A DNA stretch of 64,000 nucleotides from Strongylocentrotus purpuratus (Eukaryota; Echinodermata; Echinoidea; Camarodonta; Strongylocentrotidae). The translations under genes and the position numbers were made by a program. Shown here one piece after another: positions 25,380 to 37,600 of the stretch. The stretch spans positions 32,425,774-32,489,773 of the forward strand of contig NW_022145605.1 in assembly GCF_000002235.5 (NCBI RefSeq). The letters run 5' to 3'. Each line of letters starts with the position of its first letter. Position 1 is the first letter of the stretch. The notes beneath the pieces are model-generated. The model did not search any database. It worked only from the letters and a program-made list of their open reading frames with translations, and had not been told where the DNA came from.

Positions 25380-25978
25380 TTAAACGGACGCTCATTCCGT
25401 TATAAATGGTAAGAAAAAAGTGAACAAGGTATCAAAATGCTTGGAAGAATGTGTTGAATATGATGACAGAAAGAATTTGGCGATTCTATGTTGCAAAATG
25501 ACATTACGCGCGGGTACGCGCGGAAACGCGCACGCATAAGTGCGTACGAGCAAATTTTTCAAATGCTTAAAATGACCTGATTCGTACTCTCATTTAATAG
25601 TTGAGTGATTTTGAGCATTTTGAAATTTTGACGCACGCGTACGCGCACGTCATGACCTTTATGTGACCTTTGATGACATGACCTGTTGACCCTTGACCTA
25701 AAGTATATGTGATATGAATATGAATGACCTTTGCTTATGCATCATGAAGATATGATGGATAATGTGATTCCAAAAAATGGCGCCCGGATGACGTCACGAT
25801 GACCTGATGACCTTGAAAATGTTCCTGTCACGTCTCATGACAATGACCTATGACTGTGTCAAATTGAAAGAAATTAACACAACCAATCTTGAGCTTTCCT
25901 ATGAACAAAAATGGGGGAGAAATAGAAATAAAGAATAAATAAATAAATAAATAAATAATAATAAAGAAGAAAGAAAAT

Positions 25979-26201
25979 TCTGACGAAAACAATAGGTGAT
26001 CTGTCGAAAACGACAGACCATCTAAATAATAAAAATCTTGACGAAATCAATAGGTGATACGTAGACTTCGTTACGTATCACCTAAAAATAAATAATAAAA
26101 ATCTTGACGAAATCAAAAGGTGATACGTCTACGTACGTATCACCTAATAAAAATCTTGACGAAATCAATAGGTGATACGTAGACTTCGTACGTATCACCT
26201 A
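25979..26201. repeat. Four hairpin modules including a stem variant
   Basis: Stem-loops at 25994-26023, 26052-26083, 26118-26145 and 26170-26200. The first has a different stem (AGGTGATCTGTCG / CGACAGACCATCT, loop AAAA) that still pairs 12 of 13 positions, counting one G-T. The last joins the next type A end. Confidence 0.9.
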
Positions 26202-27332
26202 ACTAGACTTTAATTCGTCACTTTGACGAATTAGGTGATACGTATGCTATTTTTTTTATCATGAAAGTGTGCCGATGATGATCTAATGATAATGTTCATA
26301 AATACGATAATGACGATATTGATGATGATGATTTTTTGTCACCCCCATACGCCTTACACGCAAACTAAGGAAATTCTGACATGTCGCCTTTAATTAAAAT
26401 GTTCACTATAATGATGTCATCAAAATGTTAAATAATGTACGTTGATCTTGTAGATAATTTTCTTAGCCACAACATATCAAAATTTAGAAGAAAATTGATC
26501 AATATTTGGAGAGATACAATCATTTTCCGTTAATATGCTGACGTCACAATATGCAAATTCGTATTTTGAGTTCCAAGGTCAATATGATAATGTCAAAATA
26601 TACTTAATGGCCAAATGAGACATGAGATCATATTTCCGACTCATACTCGTTTTAAATATGAAAACAAACTGGCGGTAAACAAACGTACCAAAGGGCTATA
26701 ATGGACTTGTTATAGGCATGTTTTTGTCCATATATAATATGTATTACAAAATTCGCGCGTACGGACAGTTATTTTGAACGGACGCTCATTCCGTTATTAA
26801 TAGTGATACAGAGATGAACATGGTATCAAATTGATCGGAAATGTATGAGGTATATTCTGTCAAAAGTTATTGCTGAGGATTTTTTTTTCGTTCGGCCGTG
26901 ACGAACGAAAACGCGCAAAAATGCGTGTTTAGCACGATTTTTTATTAAATACTTATAATGGCCTGAAACGTATGCAAAAAAAAATTGAAATGATTTTGAG
27001 CATTAAAAAAAAAATGCGCGCGTTAACGCGCGCACGTAAGCGTACGCGCAGGTTTGCGCCTTTATTGACCTGAAATTGCCCGGACGGATATTGATCTTAA
27101 TCCTGATAATTATAAATGAGAAATGCCTCTCCGTTATGAAGATATGATCATAAGTTGATTTTCACAAAATGGCGCCTGGATGACGTCACGATGACTTTGA
27201 GTCTTTGAAAAGTCCCACAGTTCTAAGTTAGACTAAGATCTATCATCATTGAAAGTTTCATGATAATGGCTTTATTGAGTCTTGAGATATCCTGCGAACA
27301 AATTCATGGCAGAATAAAAATAAATAAAGACA
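26202..27332. repeat. Array unit 12 (A/B hybrid, shortened)
   Basis: Type A left end (26202), then within ~150 bp a jump into type-B-like text (ttacacgcaaactaagg, cgttcggccgtgacgaacg), and the common closing block. No tRNA-like sequence. Confidence 0.75.
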
Positions 27333-27494
27333 AATCTTGACGAAATCAATAGGTGATACGTCTACGTACGTATCACCTAATAAAAATCTTGACGAAATCA
27401 ATAGGTGATACGTAGACTTCGTACGTATCACCTAATAATACAAATCTTGACGAAATCAATAGGTGATACGTAGACTTCGTACGTTTCACCTAAT
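27333..27494. repeat. Three hairpin modules at the array's right edge
   Basis: Stem-loops at 27351-27378, 27403-27433 and 27461-27491, the last with one stem change (acgtttcacct). Array sequence stops here. Confidence 0.9.
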
Positions 27495-28250
27495 TAAACT
27501 TTTGAATTCCATCGCCCGATGGTTGCGATGGCTGTCTCATTTACAAGGGCCAGCTAGGTCTTCATCTGATGATTGTCATGCATGATACACCTCGCATGTA
27601 GGCTGCTAGACTCTAATATTAGTCGCTTCCACGGTATTTATTATAGAAATGGCCAGGCTAGCGTGAGGGCTAGCGGGCACTCACGATTTGTTTCTGTTAA
27701 TTCACAATGTACAACGCAGCTTTGAATAATGAGGCGCAGTTGTCAGAGGACATCCGCCCGGCACCCGACCGGCAATCCTACGGGCGCCTTACATATTCAC
27801 TTGACCAAATGCCTGAATTACACTGCGGAGATTGCACGGCTACTGCATTAAAATTGCACGATTTCCGTACAATCTCCGAGCAGCCTCTGTACGGATTTGC
27901 CCCGGCCTGCCCCCGAGGGCCAATACAAGAAATAGCACGATGCTCGTAGATAATGTAAACACAAATATCGTAGCCCGTAGCCTCCTACGTTGTCCCCAAA
28001 ATCGCACGAAAAATCGTAGACTAATTTATCGTACGGCGCTCGGGGCAAATGTAATACAGGCAATTCACTGGGCACCTCCCGGGCGCCGCAGAATATGTGA
28101 CCACACATGCCGTAGGAACAGCGCTCAAAATACACGGGGGCGATGGGCGACTCGCCCCCGTGAGCTCCATAATTGCCCCCTCCAGGTTGTCCACGGGGGC
28201 GATTGCAAAATTAAAAATCGCCCCAGTGGAATTATAAAATAAAGATTTTC
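27495..28250. other. GC-richer block with hairpins, unclassified
   Basis: Composition changes sharply at the end of the array. Contains short inverted repeats: CACGGGGGCG with CGCCCCCGTG (~28133-28162), and GGGGGCGATT with ATCGCCCC (~28196-28225). The 95-codon minus-strand and 80-136-codon plus-strand frames overlap one another and show no domain. I suspect an old repeat, family not recognised. Confidence 0.5.
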
Positions 28251-28911
28251 AGCGAATTGAATAATATTGAAAAGGATGCAATTCATAGTTGTACTCGATA
28301 ATTCTCACTTAACATATTCTCTCTCTCTCTCTCCCTGTCTTGCATAAAGAAAATATGAAAAATAATATTTTGCCTTGATTAAGAAAAATTGAAAATGTTA
28401 TCAGTATTAAACAGGGAGAAGGAAAGGGGAGGAAATTAATCAAAACAAACATTGAAGAATCCAATTCAGTGTTCTTTCGTGATGCATAAGAATGAAAGTA
28501 CATTAAAAGGTGAAATAATAAATTGAAGAGCGTGATGAATCAATTCTATGACGTTGATTGATTGAATAAAAAATAATGAAACAATATGGTCTGAGGGTCA
28601 TATATCTTCGAATATTAGAAAGTTTCATCCACCATCGTGTTGTTGAACACTATTTGCAATTTAATTTTAATGCTGTGACTTGTCAGTTACGAGCAGAAGG
28701 TCATATCAGGCTTCTATATTCTATAATACTATCAACATATATCTGGATAGAGACACTTCAAGCTACGAAAAATTATATCATCATCTCACAGAATTCTACT
28801 CGAACACCGCATCGAAATTCTTTTCACCCTTTTTTTTTTCTTCTTCTTCTTTTTTGGTCCCTTTTAGCTCTCCTTTTTTCCTTTTCCTTCCTTCTCTCTC
28901 TTTTTTTTTAG
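28251..28911. other. AT-rich intergenic sequence
   Basis: Contains a short (CT)n run near 28318-28333 and a polypyrimidine stretch from 28825. No gene recognised. Confidence 0.5.
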
Positions 28912-29232
28912 CGGGGGCGGGGGGAGGCAAAGGCCTTTTGCCCCACCCCCATCCGCAACTTGTTGGCGGGAAAATTGCAACTGCATGATATCCCCCTTCT
29001 TTCTTTACTTCTTCCTCAATTTTTCTTTCCTTTATCTCCTCTTTTCCTTTTTTCTTTCCATTTCCTTCCTTCCTTCTCTCTTATTTTGTTTTATTGGGGG
29101 GAGGCAACAGCCAGGGAGGCAAGGCCCTTTCGCCCCCGATCTCCTTCTTCCCCCTTTTCTTTTCTTCTTCCTCTTCTTTCTTTCCCTTTCTCTCCTCTTT
29201 CCCTTTCCCTCTTTTCCTTCTCTCTCTCTTTT
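28912..29232 (+). repeat. Left arm of large inverted repeat
   Basis: Polypyrimidine-rich arm containing atccgcaacttgttggcggg and gatatcccccttctttc. It is the reverse complement, with few changes, of 29560-29900. The Phe/Leu/Ser-rich reading frames here are compositional. Confidence 0.9.
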
Positions 29233-29559
29233 GGGGAAGGGAGGGGGGCAAGGCCCGCTCACCCCCGCTGGATCCGCGCCTGCATCTACCTTATATCTAC
29301 TAACGTTAGACCCTAATAATGTATCTAGAAGATTGATTGACCTGGTCTCAGTGACGGGTAAACTTTTTTGTTCTCAATTACTTGGTTTAACCATGAAAAC
29401 CGTCTAATTTTACTTTAGATTTTAAAACAGTAACAGTTACGACCTAAATTAGTTACGACCTAAATTAGGCCTAAGGCCAAAGGCTGTACTCTACATTTTA
29501 ATAACAAATTAACGTTAACGTTAGACTTAACTTAAACTGTTGTTCCTCTGTGATCCGCA
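29233..29559. other. Spacer of the inverted repeat
   Basis: About 327 bp of ordinary AT-rich sequence with a short direct repeat of gttacgacctaaatta near 29437-29466. No gene. Confidence 0.6.
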
Positions 29560-29900
29560 AAAGAGAGAGAGAGAGAGAGAGAGAGAAGGAAGAGAGGGAA
29601 AGGGAAAGAGGAGAGAAAGGGAAAGAAAGAAGAGGAAGAAGAAAAGAAAAGGGGGAAGGAGATCGGGGGGCGAAAGGGCCTTGCCTCCCAGGTTGTTGCC
29701 TCCCCCCCCCCCCCCAATAAAACAAAATAAGAGAGAAGGAAGGAAGGAAATGGAAAGAAAAAAGGAAAAGAGGAGATAAAGGGAAGGAAAATTGAGGAAG
29801 AAGTAAAGAAAGAAGGGGGATATCATGCAGTTGCAATTTTCCCGCCAACAAGTTGCGGATGGGGGTGGGGCAAAAGGCCTTTGCCTCCCCCCCCCCCCGC
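29560..29900 (-). repeat. Right arm of large inverted repeat
   Basis: Reverse complement of 28912-29232, with a longer (GA)n and longer C run. Either two insertions of one polypyrimidine-rich element in opposite orientation or an inverted duplication. Confidence 0.9.
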
Positions 29901-30330
29901 TTTCTTCTGGTATTAAACATGTTTTGATTGATTGTATAATTTTGTCGGAATAAAGGAAACAAAAAGTCTTGACAAATAACTTATCAGCGTCTGAATTGAC
30001 CTTTTGACCTTGAATTCCCTAATGGAAGCGCACATAAACAGGTTCTAATGACGTCATTTTCGCTAAATCGGTGTCTTTTATCGTAGAATGCTATACTTTC
30101 ACAATGTTTATACATCTTGTTTAATTATTAGTAAGATACAACATATTTTGTCTGATATCACTGAAGTTTTGGGTTTTATTTAATGAGTAATTTTAAAATA
30201 AGAGCCATTTTACTGTTTTAATTTACTGCATTTTCCAACCGCGCAAATTTAATTTACGTTCAGACATTCTGTTAAATGGGTTCGTGTTGTTAAGAATCCA
30301 CTGCTTTTTGCTCCACCAAACGTCCACATG
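29901..30330. other. Intergenic, nothing recognised
   Basis: AT-rich; no conserved reading frame or repeat end seen. Confidence 0.4.
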
Positions 30331-30635
30331 CGGAGTCGTTTTTTAACTAAATTATTCACATTTATGGATGCTTCCTAGATTCCAAGGTGTTTGTGGTGTT
30401 GAAGCATTTTATTCACCTGCTATCATTATTTGTACTCCAATTGCCAAAACGCAAATTACATTTTGGTTTTATAGTTTCATGCGGAGTCGTTTATCAACTA
30501 TATGTATTCAAATTTATGAACGCTTCCTTCCCAGGTGTTTGTGGTGTTTATGCATTTCATTCACCTGTTATTATTCTTTGTACTCCAATTGTTAGAATAC
30601 AAAATGCATTTTGGTTTTATAGTTTCATTCAATAA
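30331..30635. repeat. Two tandem units of 151 bp
   Basis: The anchor cggagtcgtt recurs at 30331 and 30482, and both copies contain tgtttgtggtgtt and attttggttttatagtttca. Diverged by roughly a tenth. The 75- and 82-codon frames spanning it are repeat by-products. Confidence 0.85.
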
Positions 30636-31048
30636 GTAAGTCAATAAAAAAAGTATGTTCTGCACAATAAAAACAATGTGTGTCCCTATATTACAATGTA
30701 ATGTGTCCCCTCATTTTGTAATAATTAAATACCCATTCACATGTATTGTCTTTTGACCCTGCAAACTCCCCTCTTCAGACCAGCACCCTCTACTCACACC
30801 TAACGTCTTCACTGTATTGTGGCGACTGAGCTTTTGCAATGGCCTCCCCAAGCAGAAGTAGGAATAGAAGGAAATAATTCGTTAATGAAGTATGCATTTA
30901 TTTATTGAAATAATGTTGTACTCGTCTGCATGTATAGTATGTTAAGTTATAGTTAAGATTGAAGTTAAGCCTATAAAGCGCTTAGGGAAAATTGTTGTTA
31001 TTAAGTGCTTTAGAAATATGTGTTTATCATTATTAGTATTATTTCTAG
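30636..31048. other. Sequence upstream of first visible sialyltransferase exon
   Basis: Intergenic or intron. The codon phase at 31049 requires an upstream coding exon that ends two bases into a codon; I could not identify it here. Confidence 0.4.
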
Positions 31049-31204
31049 ATCTGATGGATGCATTCCGAGACGCTTCTGGTTCCTTGTCATACTGTCAGCT
31101 GCAGTACTCATTGGTTACGTTATGGTGACGTCACAAATACACACCCGGATACACACGGTCCCGCCGTATCTACCCCAGTGGAATACACGTCCTCCCGCCC
31201 TATG
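31049..31204 (+). CDS. Sialyltransferase exon a (membrane anchor)
   Basis: Acceptor ttatttctag before 31049, donor gtatgc after. 156 nt: one base completes an upstream codon and two bases (TG) carry over. Encodes [18 protein letters not shown] and onward: charged flank, hydrophobic anchor, start of the stem. No in-frame ATG precedes the anchor, so an upstream exon supplies the start. Confidence 0.8.
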
Positions 31205-34200
31205 GTATGCATCCAGCTCAGAACAGGGGCGGTTCAAGGGAATCATTTGGGGTCCGTATAGTCTCCTTTTCAGAAACTTCAGGTTTTTGAGAATTTGACC
31301 CCCTTTCTCTTTCCGATATAGTGTTTTGGTCAGAGGTTAGAGTAAAAGTATCTTAAGCGAATACAAATATATGTAGTAGTATTATATTGTAAATATTGCA
31401 CAAAAGGTCAACTGTTATGTCAAAGCCTCACTGTCCTACTTGTAGCTACTTGCTCCCTCTATACAGAAAACTTCCCCAATCGGTGCCTGTTGGTCCCCCA
31501 TGATCCTCTTTTTCTTGTGTTATTTGAGAGCTGATTTAATGAGATAGCCACCTGCCAGTGACCTCGCTGTGTTGTCTAATCTCTTCTGGCCCAGTAGTGT
31601 TGACGGTCTTTAAAACAAATTATATATTGGAACATATAAGCACAAGCGTAAGATACATCGCAAGAAGAGGATGTGTTCAAAGGTAAATTAAGTAAAGGAG
31701 AGGGAGAAGGATAGAGGGAACGAGTGGGAGAGAGTCAGAGATAGAAAGAGATAAAACGAGAGGGAAGGGGCGTATCGAGATATGTTATGAAAATATGAAT
31801 ACCATTTTTATCATAATCGTTGCACATAAGTATTATTTCTTATTATTAAAGTGTAGATATCAGTATTGAAATAGGATTTTTATTTTTATTGTTTTCATTC
31901 GTTACATCCTAGTGAATGCTTTGAAGTGGAAGACGTTAGCTCCAAATTACAGAATACTACATCGCAAAATCAGACGACACAGAAACACGACACGTTGAAC
32001 CACCTTATCCCCTGGAATGATACCATGTAAGTATCAGCTAGACGACTTACACATTACAGATCTACTTTGATCATTATCCAATAGTCAATGAAAGTACACC
32101 GTCAGAATTAATAAACCTTTTGCTATCATTGTATTTTCATTACCATCATTGATAATAAGACTAGGAAGAAGAACAATTATACTGAACAAATCAAATACTA
32201 ATGAATATAATAGTGATGATGATAATTATATTTCGATCTGACTTATTAATTCAAAAGATAACCTCTAGATTTTCTTATTTACCATAATTTGAAAATGAGT
32301 TAATTCAAGCGGGTTGACCTTTATTTGAGAAACAGGCTAGCTACGCACTATTATTCGTAAAGGTTGTTGTTTCAATGCGGCGTAGCAACTAATCATATTG
32401 ATTTATTAACATACTATGTTTTCATTTTTTCTGCTCCTCTGTTGATTTCCTTACTAGCAAACTGTGGAAGTTCAAAGATATTAATGATCATCAGCTTTAT
32501 CTTTATGAAAACTTATTAAAGCGGAATTGGACTGCGGACCTCACAATTATGGAAACTTTCAGGTGAGGTCAAAATCATTTTTACTAAATGACAGCAGATA
32601 ACATCAACAACATAATGAACTAAAATAATATGTATGCAACGCAACTTCTGTCCAAAGTGTAATAATCGGGATTCAATTCAATTCAATTCAATTTTATTTC
32701 GTCCCTTAATGACACGGAAATTCATTGTTGGATTTTACATATTGCGTTTTATATAAAAAATCATGTAGAAAAAGACATCGAAAGCATGATATCGACACAA
32801 TGCACAAAATATAAGTAGTAAAAACACCTCAATATTTTCAACGTAACGTTTAATAGTACACAGTACCCCAAAACCTGACCCCGCCCCTATCCCTAAAAAT
32901 CCTCGCACCCACAGTTTTCTTCTAGAACCGCATCGGACCGGAATCATACCAAACACTGGCCTACTGATGGGGGAGGGGGGGGCTTGGGGGAAGTGGACCC
33001 TCAAATAAAATTCAAACGTGGTTTATTTCTAATTCGATACCAATGATGTACAAATGTTGCTGAAATGACATGATTTTTTTATTTTTTCTTCACACTTTTG
33101 TCCATTATGCCAGAGGCGGAACTCCCGATGGGGGGCACATTTTCACGTACCCACAAAAAAATCCCCATATTCATAGAACAAGTGCCCCTTTTCTTTTCTG
33201 ATAACTGTCCTTTTCGTCTCTTTACATATGTGTATGGTGAGTACGTCTTTTCAGTTGAGAGAAATTGGCCTTTTCACCTCTGACATTTTTGCTATTTTTT
33301 CACTTTGACTCGAGCCGTTTTTCCTTTTAAATAAGTGTACTTTTCCTTCGTAATAAGAACCCCCTTCCCTTTCTTTTTAATGCCACTTTTCACCTCTTAT
33401 AAGTGCCTCTTTTATTTGACACGTGCCTCGTTTCCTTTCTAATAAGTACCATATTTCCGTCGGATAAGTGCCCCTTTTCTTTTTTATATGAGCTTCTCCC
33501 CCTTTTAACATTTGATAAATGCCGTAGCAAAATCTGATAGGCGCCCTTTTCATTCAACATATGCCCCCATTTCCATTCTCACATGTGTTTTTTCCAGCTG
33601 TATTGAGTATTCCTTTTCAGGTGGAAGAAGTTCCATTTTCACCTCTGTCAATTGCCCTTTTTACTTTAACACGAGCACCTTTTCTTTTATAACAACTGCC
33701 CTTTTCCCTTTTGATAGGTGCTTATTTTTCTTTTCTCCATAACATACACCCCTAATTCAAGGCGAAATAGAGCCCCTTTTTCTTTTTTCTATTTATCCTA
33801 TAGGTCGCTTGCTACGCTCGCTCGCATTTATAGTTTTTATACTTATATTACTTATAAAGAATTTGTCAGTCTTTGATCATTAGATTTGGCTTAACACACA
33901 TCAGGTTTTTTTTTTTGTCTTCTTTTAAAGATGTAATTTTTCGCACTTGGGACCTCACAAATCTACAAATTTTGGCTCGCTCGCTTGAACATTAATATAC
34001 ATACAATCACACCCAACTGGAAAGTCTGTTGCTTAATTAAGCAGTATCTTGTATCTTGTAAAGAAAGTAACAAATATTGATGTCATGGCGATGTACGGGT
34101 ATATACCAATGTCTAAAAATGGTGTATGTTTTTTCATGTTTCCCTTTGTAGGTGCCCCTTTTTTGCTGGTGATCCCCCTCCCTCCCCCCTATTTTGGAAG

Positions 34201-34559
34201 ACGCTCCGCCGCCCCTGCATTATGCTTCTTGGTGGTAATGCGGATTTTTTTTCCTTCTTTCTTCTGACCACCCAAACGTTTTTGCTCATTACGCCACTGA
34301 TACCAAAGACATTATTCTCTTAATACACAATTTGCAGACAGGCGCTGGCCAAATACCGATCGGAACTAGGAGACAATGCTCAAATTATTTTGCACAAAGG
34401 GAACACTAAAAGGAAACAGAAAATCAACTTCGTCTTTCATAATAGAGTCGCGGCAATTCCAGATACCATTTTCGAACAACTTCCAAAGGTGAGATTTTGT
34501 AACAAGGCAATTGAATGAAATGATAGTTGGGTCTTTTTTACCCATGTTAGCCACATCAG

Positions 34560-34620
<61 letters not shown>

Positions 34621-37600
34621 TGCGTCCCAGAAAAAACGAAACCGAGAATTATCGATGTTTTATCATAACTTAGTCACAGATATCATCAATAAATGACACA
34701 TATTTGGAAAGCTTAGATCTTCTCTTTCATTTGATGTAAGTCATATGATGCATATTTCACGCATGAGTGATAAAAATAAATTTGAAGAGAGGAAACCAAA
34801 AACTTATTTGGCGGACTGTATCTAAATTTCAAAGAGAAAATCGCATTTCTAGAAAGTTGAGTTTCTGCCATTTCATATGACACCTCAATCAGGAAAAATG
34901 AGCAAGGAATGACAAAGTTCTGTTTATTTAAAGTAGTGCTTGCATTTCCATAATTTTATCAAACGAATTCGTTTTCACTGGCTGCCTGCCGTAGCAACTA
35001 GCAGAATTGACAAAAGACTTAACTCCGTTTCGTTGACAATCAGCCATGAACCTTCCCCAATAAGTTTATTGAGCCGCAATCATCGTGGAAGCGAAATAAT
35101 AGGGACTTTTAGATTTGCGTGGACTGACACGTGTGACGTCCATTCACGGCAGTGCATTAACAGGACGTCGATCGTAGCGTAGACCTATTGTCTTCGTGCG
35201 AATCTAAAAGTCCCTAATATAGTGAGAGTCCTCGCTAAGTCGTGTGGCTAAGGAAATGGCATACCCGACACACTGCTCGAGTGTCTTGTTTTAAATAATG
35301 GCGAGAAGTAACATGAGATCAAATTTGTTTGTAGTATAAAGATTTCCTGATAGTTTTCCAATTACTCTTTGAATTTAAAAAAAAAACCGCTTTCAATTAG
35401 ATTACATTTAGACTTATTTAAATAAAGTTTCCAAAACTCGGGTGTATGGCTCATTGATTCCTTGTTGACTTTACGAACCGACGAAGCTGTTCATTGGCTG
35501 CGAAATGCTACTTCCGCGTTCGAAAGCTGAGACGTTTTCTGAACTCTTTGTACGCCTTCACCGAAAGATGGCCCAATAAGAAATACATTAACAGCAGTGC
35601 ACTGTGGTAGCGATACAGGTAAAATACCCCGCCTTTAATGTAGGCCTAATAAACTCATCGCTAGCTTAAAGGTATTACAAGTTTTGGGACTTTTGAAAAA
35701 TGGGTGGATAGTGATTCTTTACAATTATGATATATTTGGATGCCCCTGTGGGTGTAATAAAAGCACTATAAATTTTAGCCTCTAAAACGCTTCTGTTTTC
35801 GAGAAAAATTAAAACTTAAGATTTACCGGTGCTCCCGATAAATTTTGATAAATTTCAAATAGCTCCTACGGCCGTACTATGGTAGCTGCGACCATGGAAA
35901 TCTCAGAATATGTAGTTGTGGTATATAATTTGCAAATGGCAATAGCTAGACGGTCGATATTAGTCAAGAAACATTGCTTTATAGCTTAATTAATATCTTG
36001 ACCTTGAGAGGGAGCTATACAACATAAAGTGATTATTATTTATAATTTCATAACTTAAGACTCGATTTCGACCGCGACGACGATCACTAATATTGTAGGA
36101 TCGCATATGCTTCCAATATGTTCATTTGAACCAAATTCATGACCCCATACCAAAACTTTGTATTACCTTTAACGGTTAGAAATCTCAATATATTTTGAAA
36201 ACGGTATTTGAAAAATGTAGTCATTTCTTTTTTTTCAATTGACAGTAATTTATTTTTCGCAATTTTCTCATCTACATCCGTGCACAGACCAATCCATTTC
36301 CGCAAGAAACCAGATATCGATCATGCGCAGTCGTGGGAAACAGTGGTATAATGCTAAACAGCAGTTGCGGAAAAGACGTCGATAAACATGATTATGTATT
36401 CCGGTAAGTAGTATCGGGTCTTTGGAGTATTAGGGTTACGATGCTAAGGAAGCACATGTATCAATACTTGGCCAATCGTTGCCAGAATGTTGACGGTGAA
36501 CCCGTTTATTTGTTCAGATCATAAAATTTGGGGAATAATAATAATCAGGACTACACCTTCAATAAAAATTACCGAGAGTCCTTTTCAGGACTCCTCAATC
36601 CTCCCTCTCTCTCACATGGTGCACCAGCAAGCCTACTGTATAATAATAATAATATTCCGCTTATATAGTATATTTGCAGTAGCACGTTTATCATTGACGA
36701 CTAGCATTTTGGCGAGTCAAACAATCAGTACTGCTTGTAAGTGTCGGCTTGCATGGTAATGTAGATATACAGTAGGCTTGCGGGTTCACCATGTGAGAGA
36801 GAGGGAGTAATCTTTCTTGAGGGTTTGTAGTCCTGAAAAGGACTGTTGGTATAGTCTTGAAAAAGACTGTTGGTCCACTCCCGCCACTCATCCTCTCCAA
36901 GCGATATAGTTCTCCTTACAACTATAAGCTAAGAAAGATACCCAAAAATCTTTACCAAGACTATAACAACAGTCCTTTTTAGGACTACAAACCCTCAAGA
37001 AAGGTTACCGAGTCCTTTTCAGGATTCCTCAATCCTCCCTCTCTCTCGCATGGTGCACCCGCAAGCCTACTGTAAATCAGTACATTGTTAATTATAAATA
37101 TATCGGTTACATAGAAAAATAAATCTCCAACCCCAAAATACTGAGTTGGCCTATCTTTTCCTTCCTGTCATAAAAGATCAACACAAAACAGTATATCTTA
37201 TCAAAATTAACAAATCTTTGTTCATTATTTTGGTTTAAAGATTTGGATTCAAATTTCACGTCTGTTTGGCATTATTTTCATTTGCAAAACAGTCCAGATG
37301 TAATTTATTACCCCTTCTCAAGGCTCACCTTTACATTATTTCAGCTAAATGATAATAAAAATCGACTCTCACTCGCGCACAAACCAAATAATGAACAAAT
37401 ATTTGTTCATTTTGAAAAGACAGACTGCTACAAAATGACCCTTAGTACACAGATGAGATTAAATTAACTGTGACATTAATATCTCTAAACAAATCAAAGT
37501 GCATGCTACTGCTACTAGGTCTAGCGTACTCGCACTGATTTGACAAGCTTTTTCCATTCAGTAATATTCTCCATGATCTTTGAGAGTTCCTACCTCGGTA

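Larger units (their letters stand above)
24027..25978. repeat. Array unit 11 (type A, internally deleted, MITE insertion)
   Basis: After the tRNA-like block the text jumps from cacgtgaagcg to tcctttaatcgc, missing several hundred bases present in sister units. A TTAA-flanked MITE lies inside at 25196-25379. Confidence 0.8.
5861..27494. repeat. Complex tandem array of ~2-kb (A) and ~1.2-kb (B) units
   Basis: Twelve recognisable units run head to tail. Type A starts CTAGACTTTAATTCGTCA, with a 9-bp inverted repeat AATTCGTCA-CTT-TGACGAATT followed by AGGTGATACGTATG. It ends with a gatatcctgcgaacaaa block and an AAT/AAAT simple tail. Inside are three diverged subrepeats that begin tctcagctacaacata, a tRNA-like sequence in most A units, and two CGCGCG-rich blocks. 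No unit has a plausible protein. The structure fits a satellite built from a non-autonomous mobile element. Subterminal inverted repeats, a simple-repeat tail and terminal hairpins recall Helitron-like or helentron derivatives, but no transposase or Rep/helicase is present, so class is unproven. Confidence 0.85.

Noticed and set aside
15874-27494. CRISPR-like array of palindromic repeats
   Set aside because: Spacing is irregular, spacers are simple repeats or whole 1-2-kb units, no cas genes, and the context is eukaryotic.
28576-29962. Phe/Leu/Ser-rich and Lys/Glu/Arg-rich frames
   Set aside because: Pure consequence of polypyrimidine/polypurine arms; frames overlap on both strands with no domain.
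30844-30863. ATG at 30844 (MASPSR) as the missing sialyltransferase start exon
   Set aside because: The possible donor after it leaves one base of a codon, while the exon at 31049 needs two; it also lacks other support.
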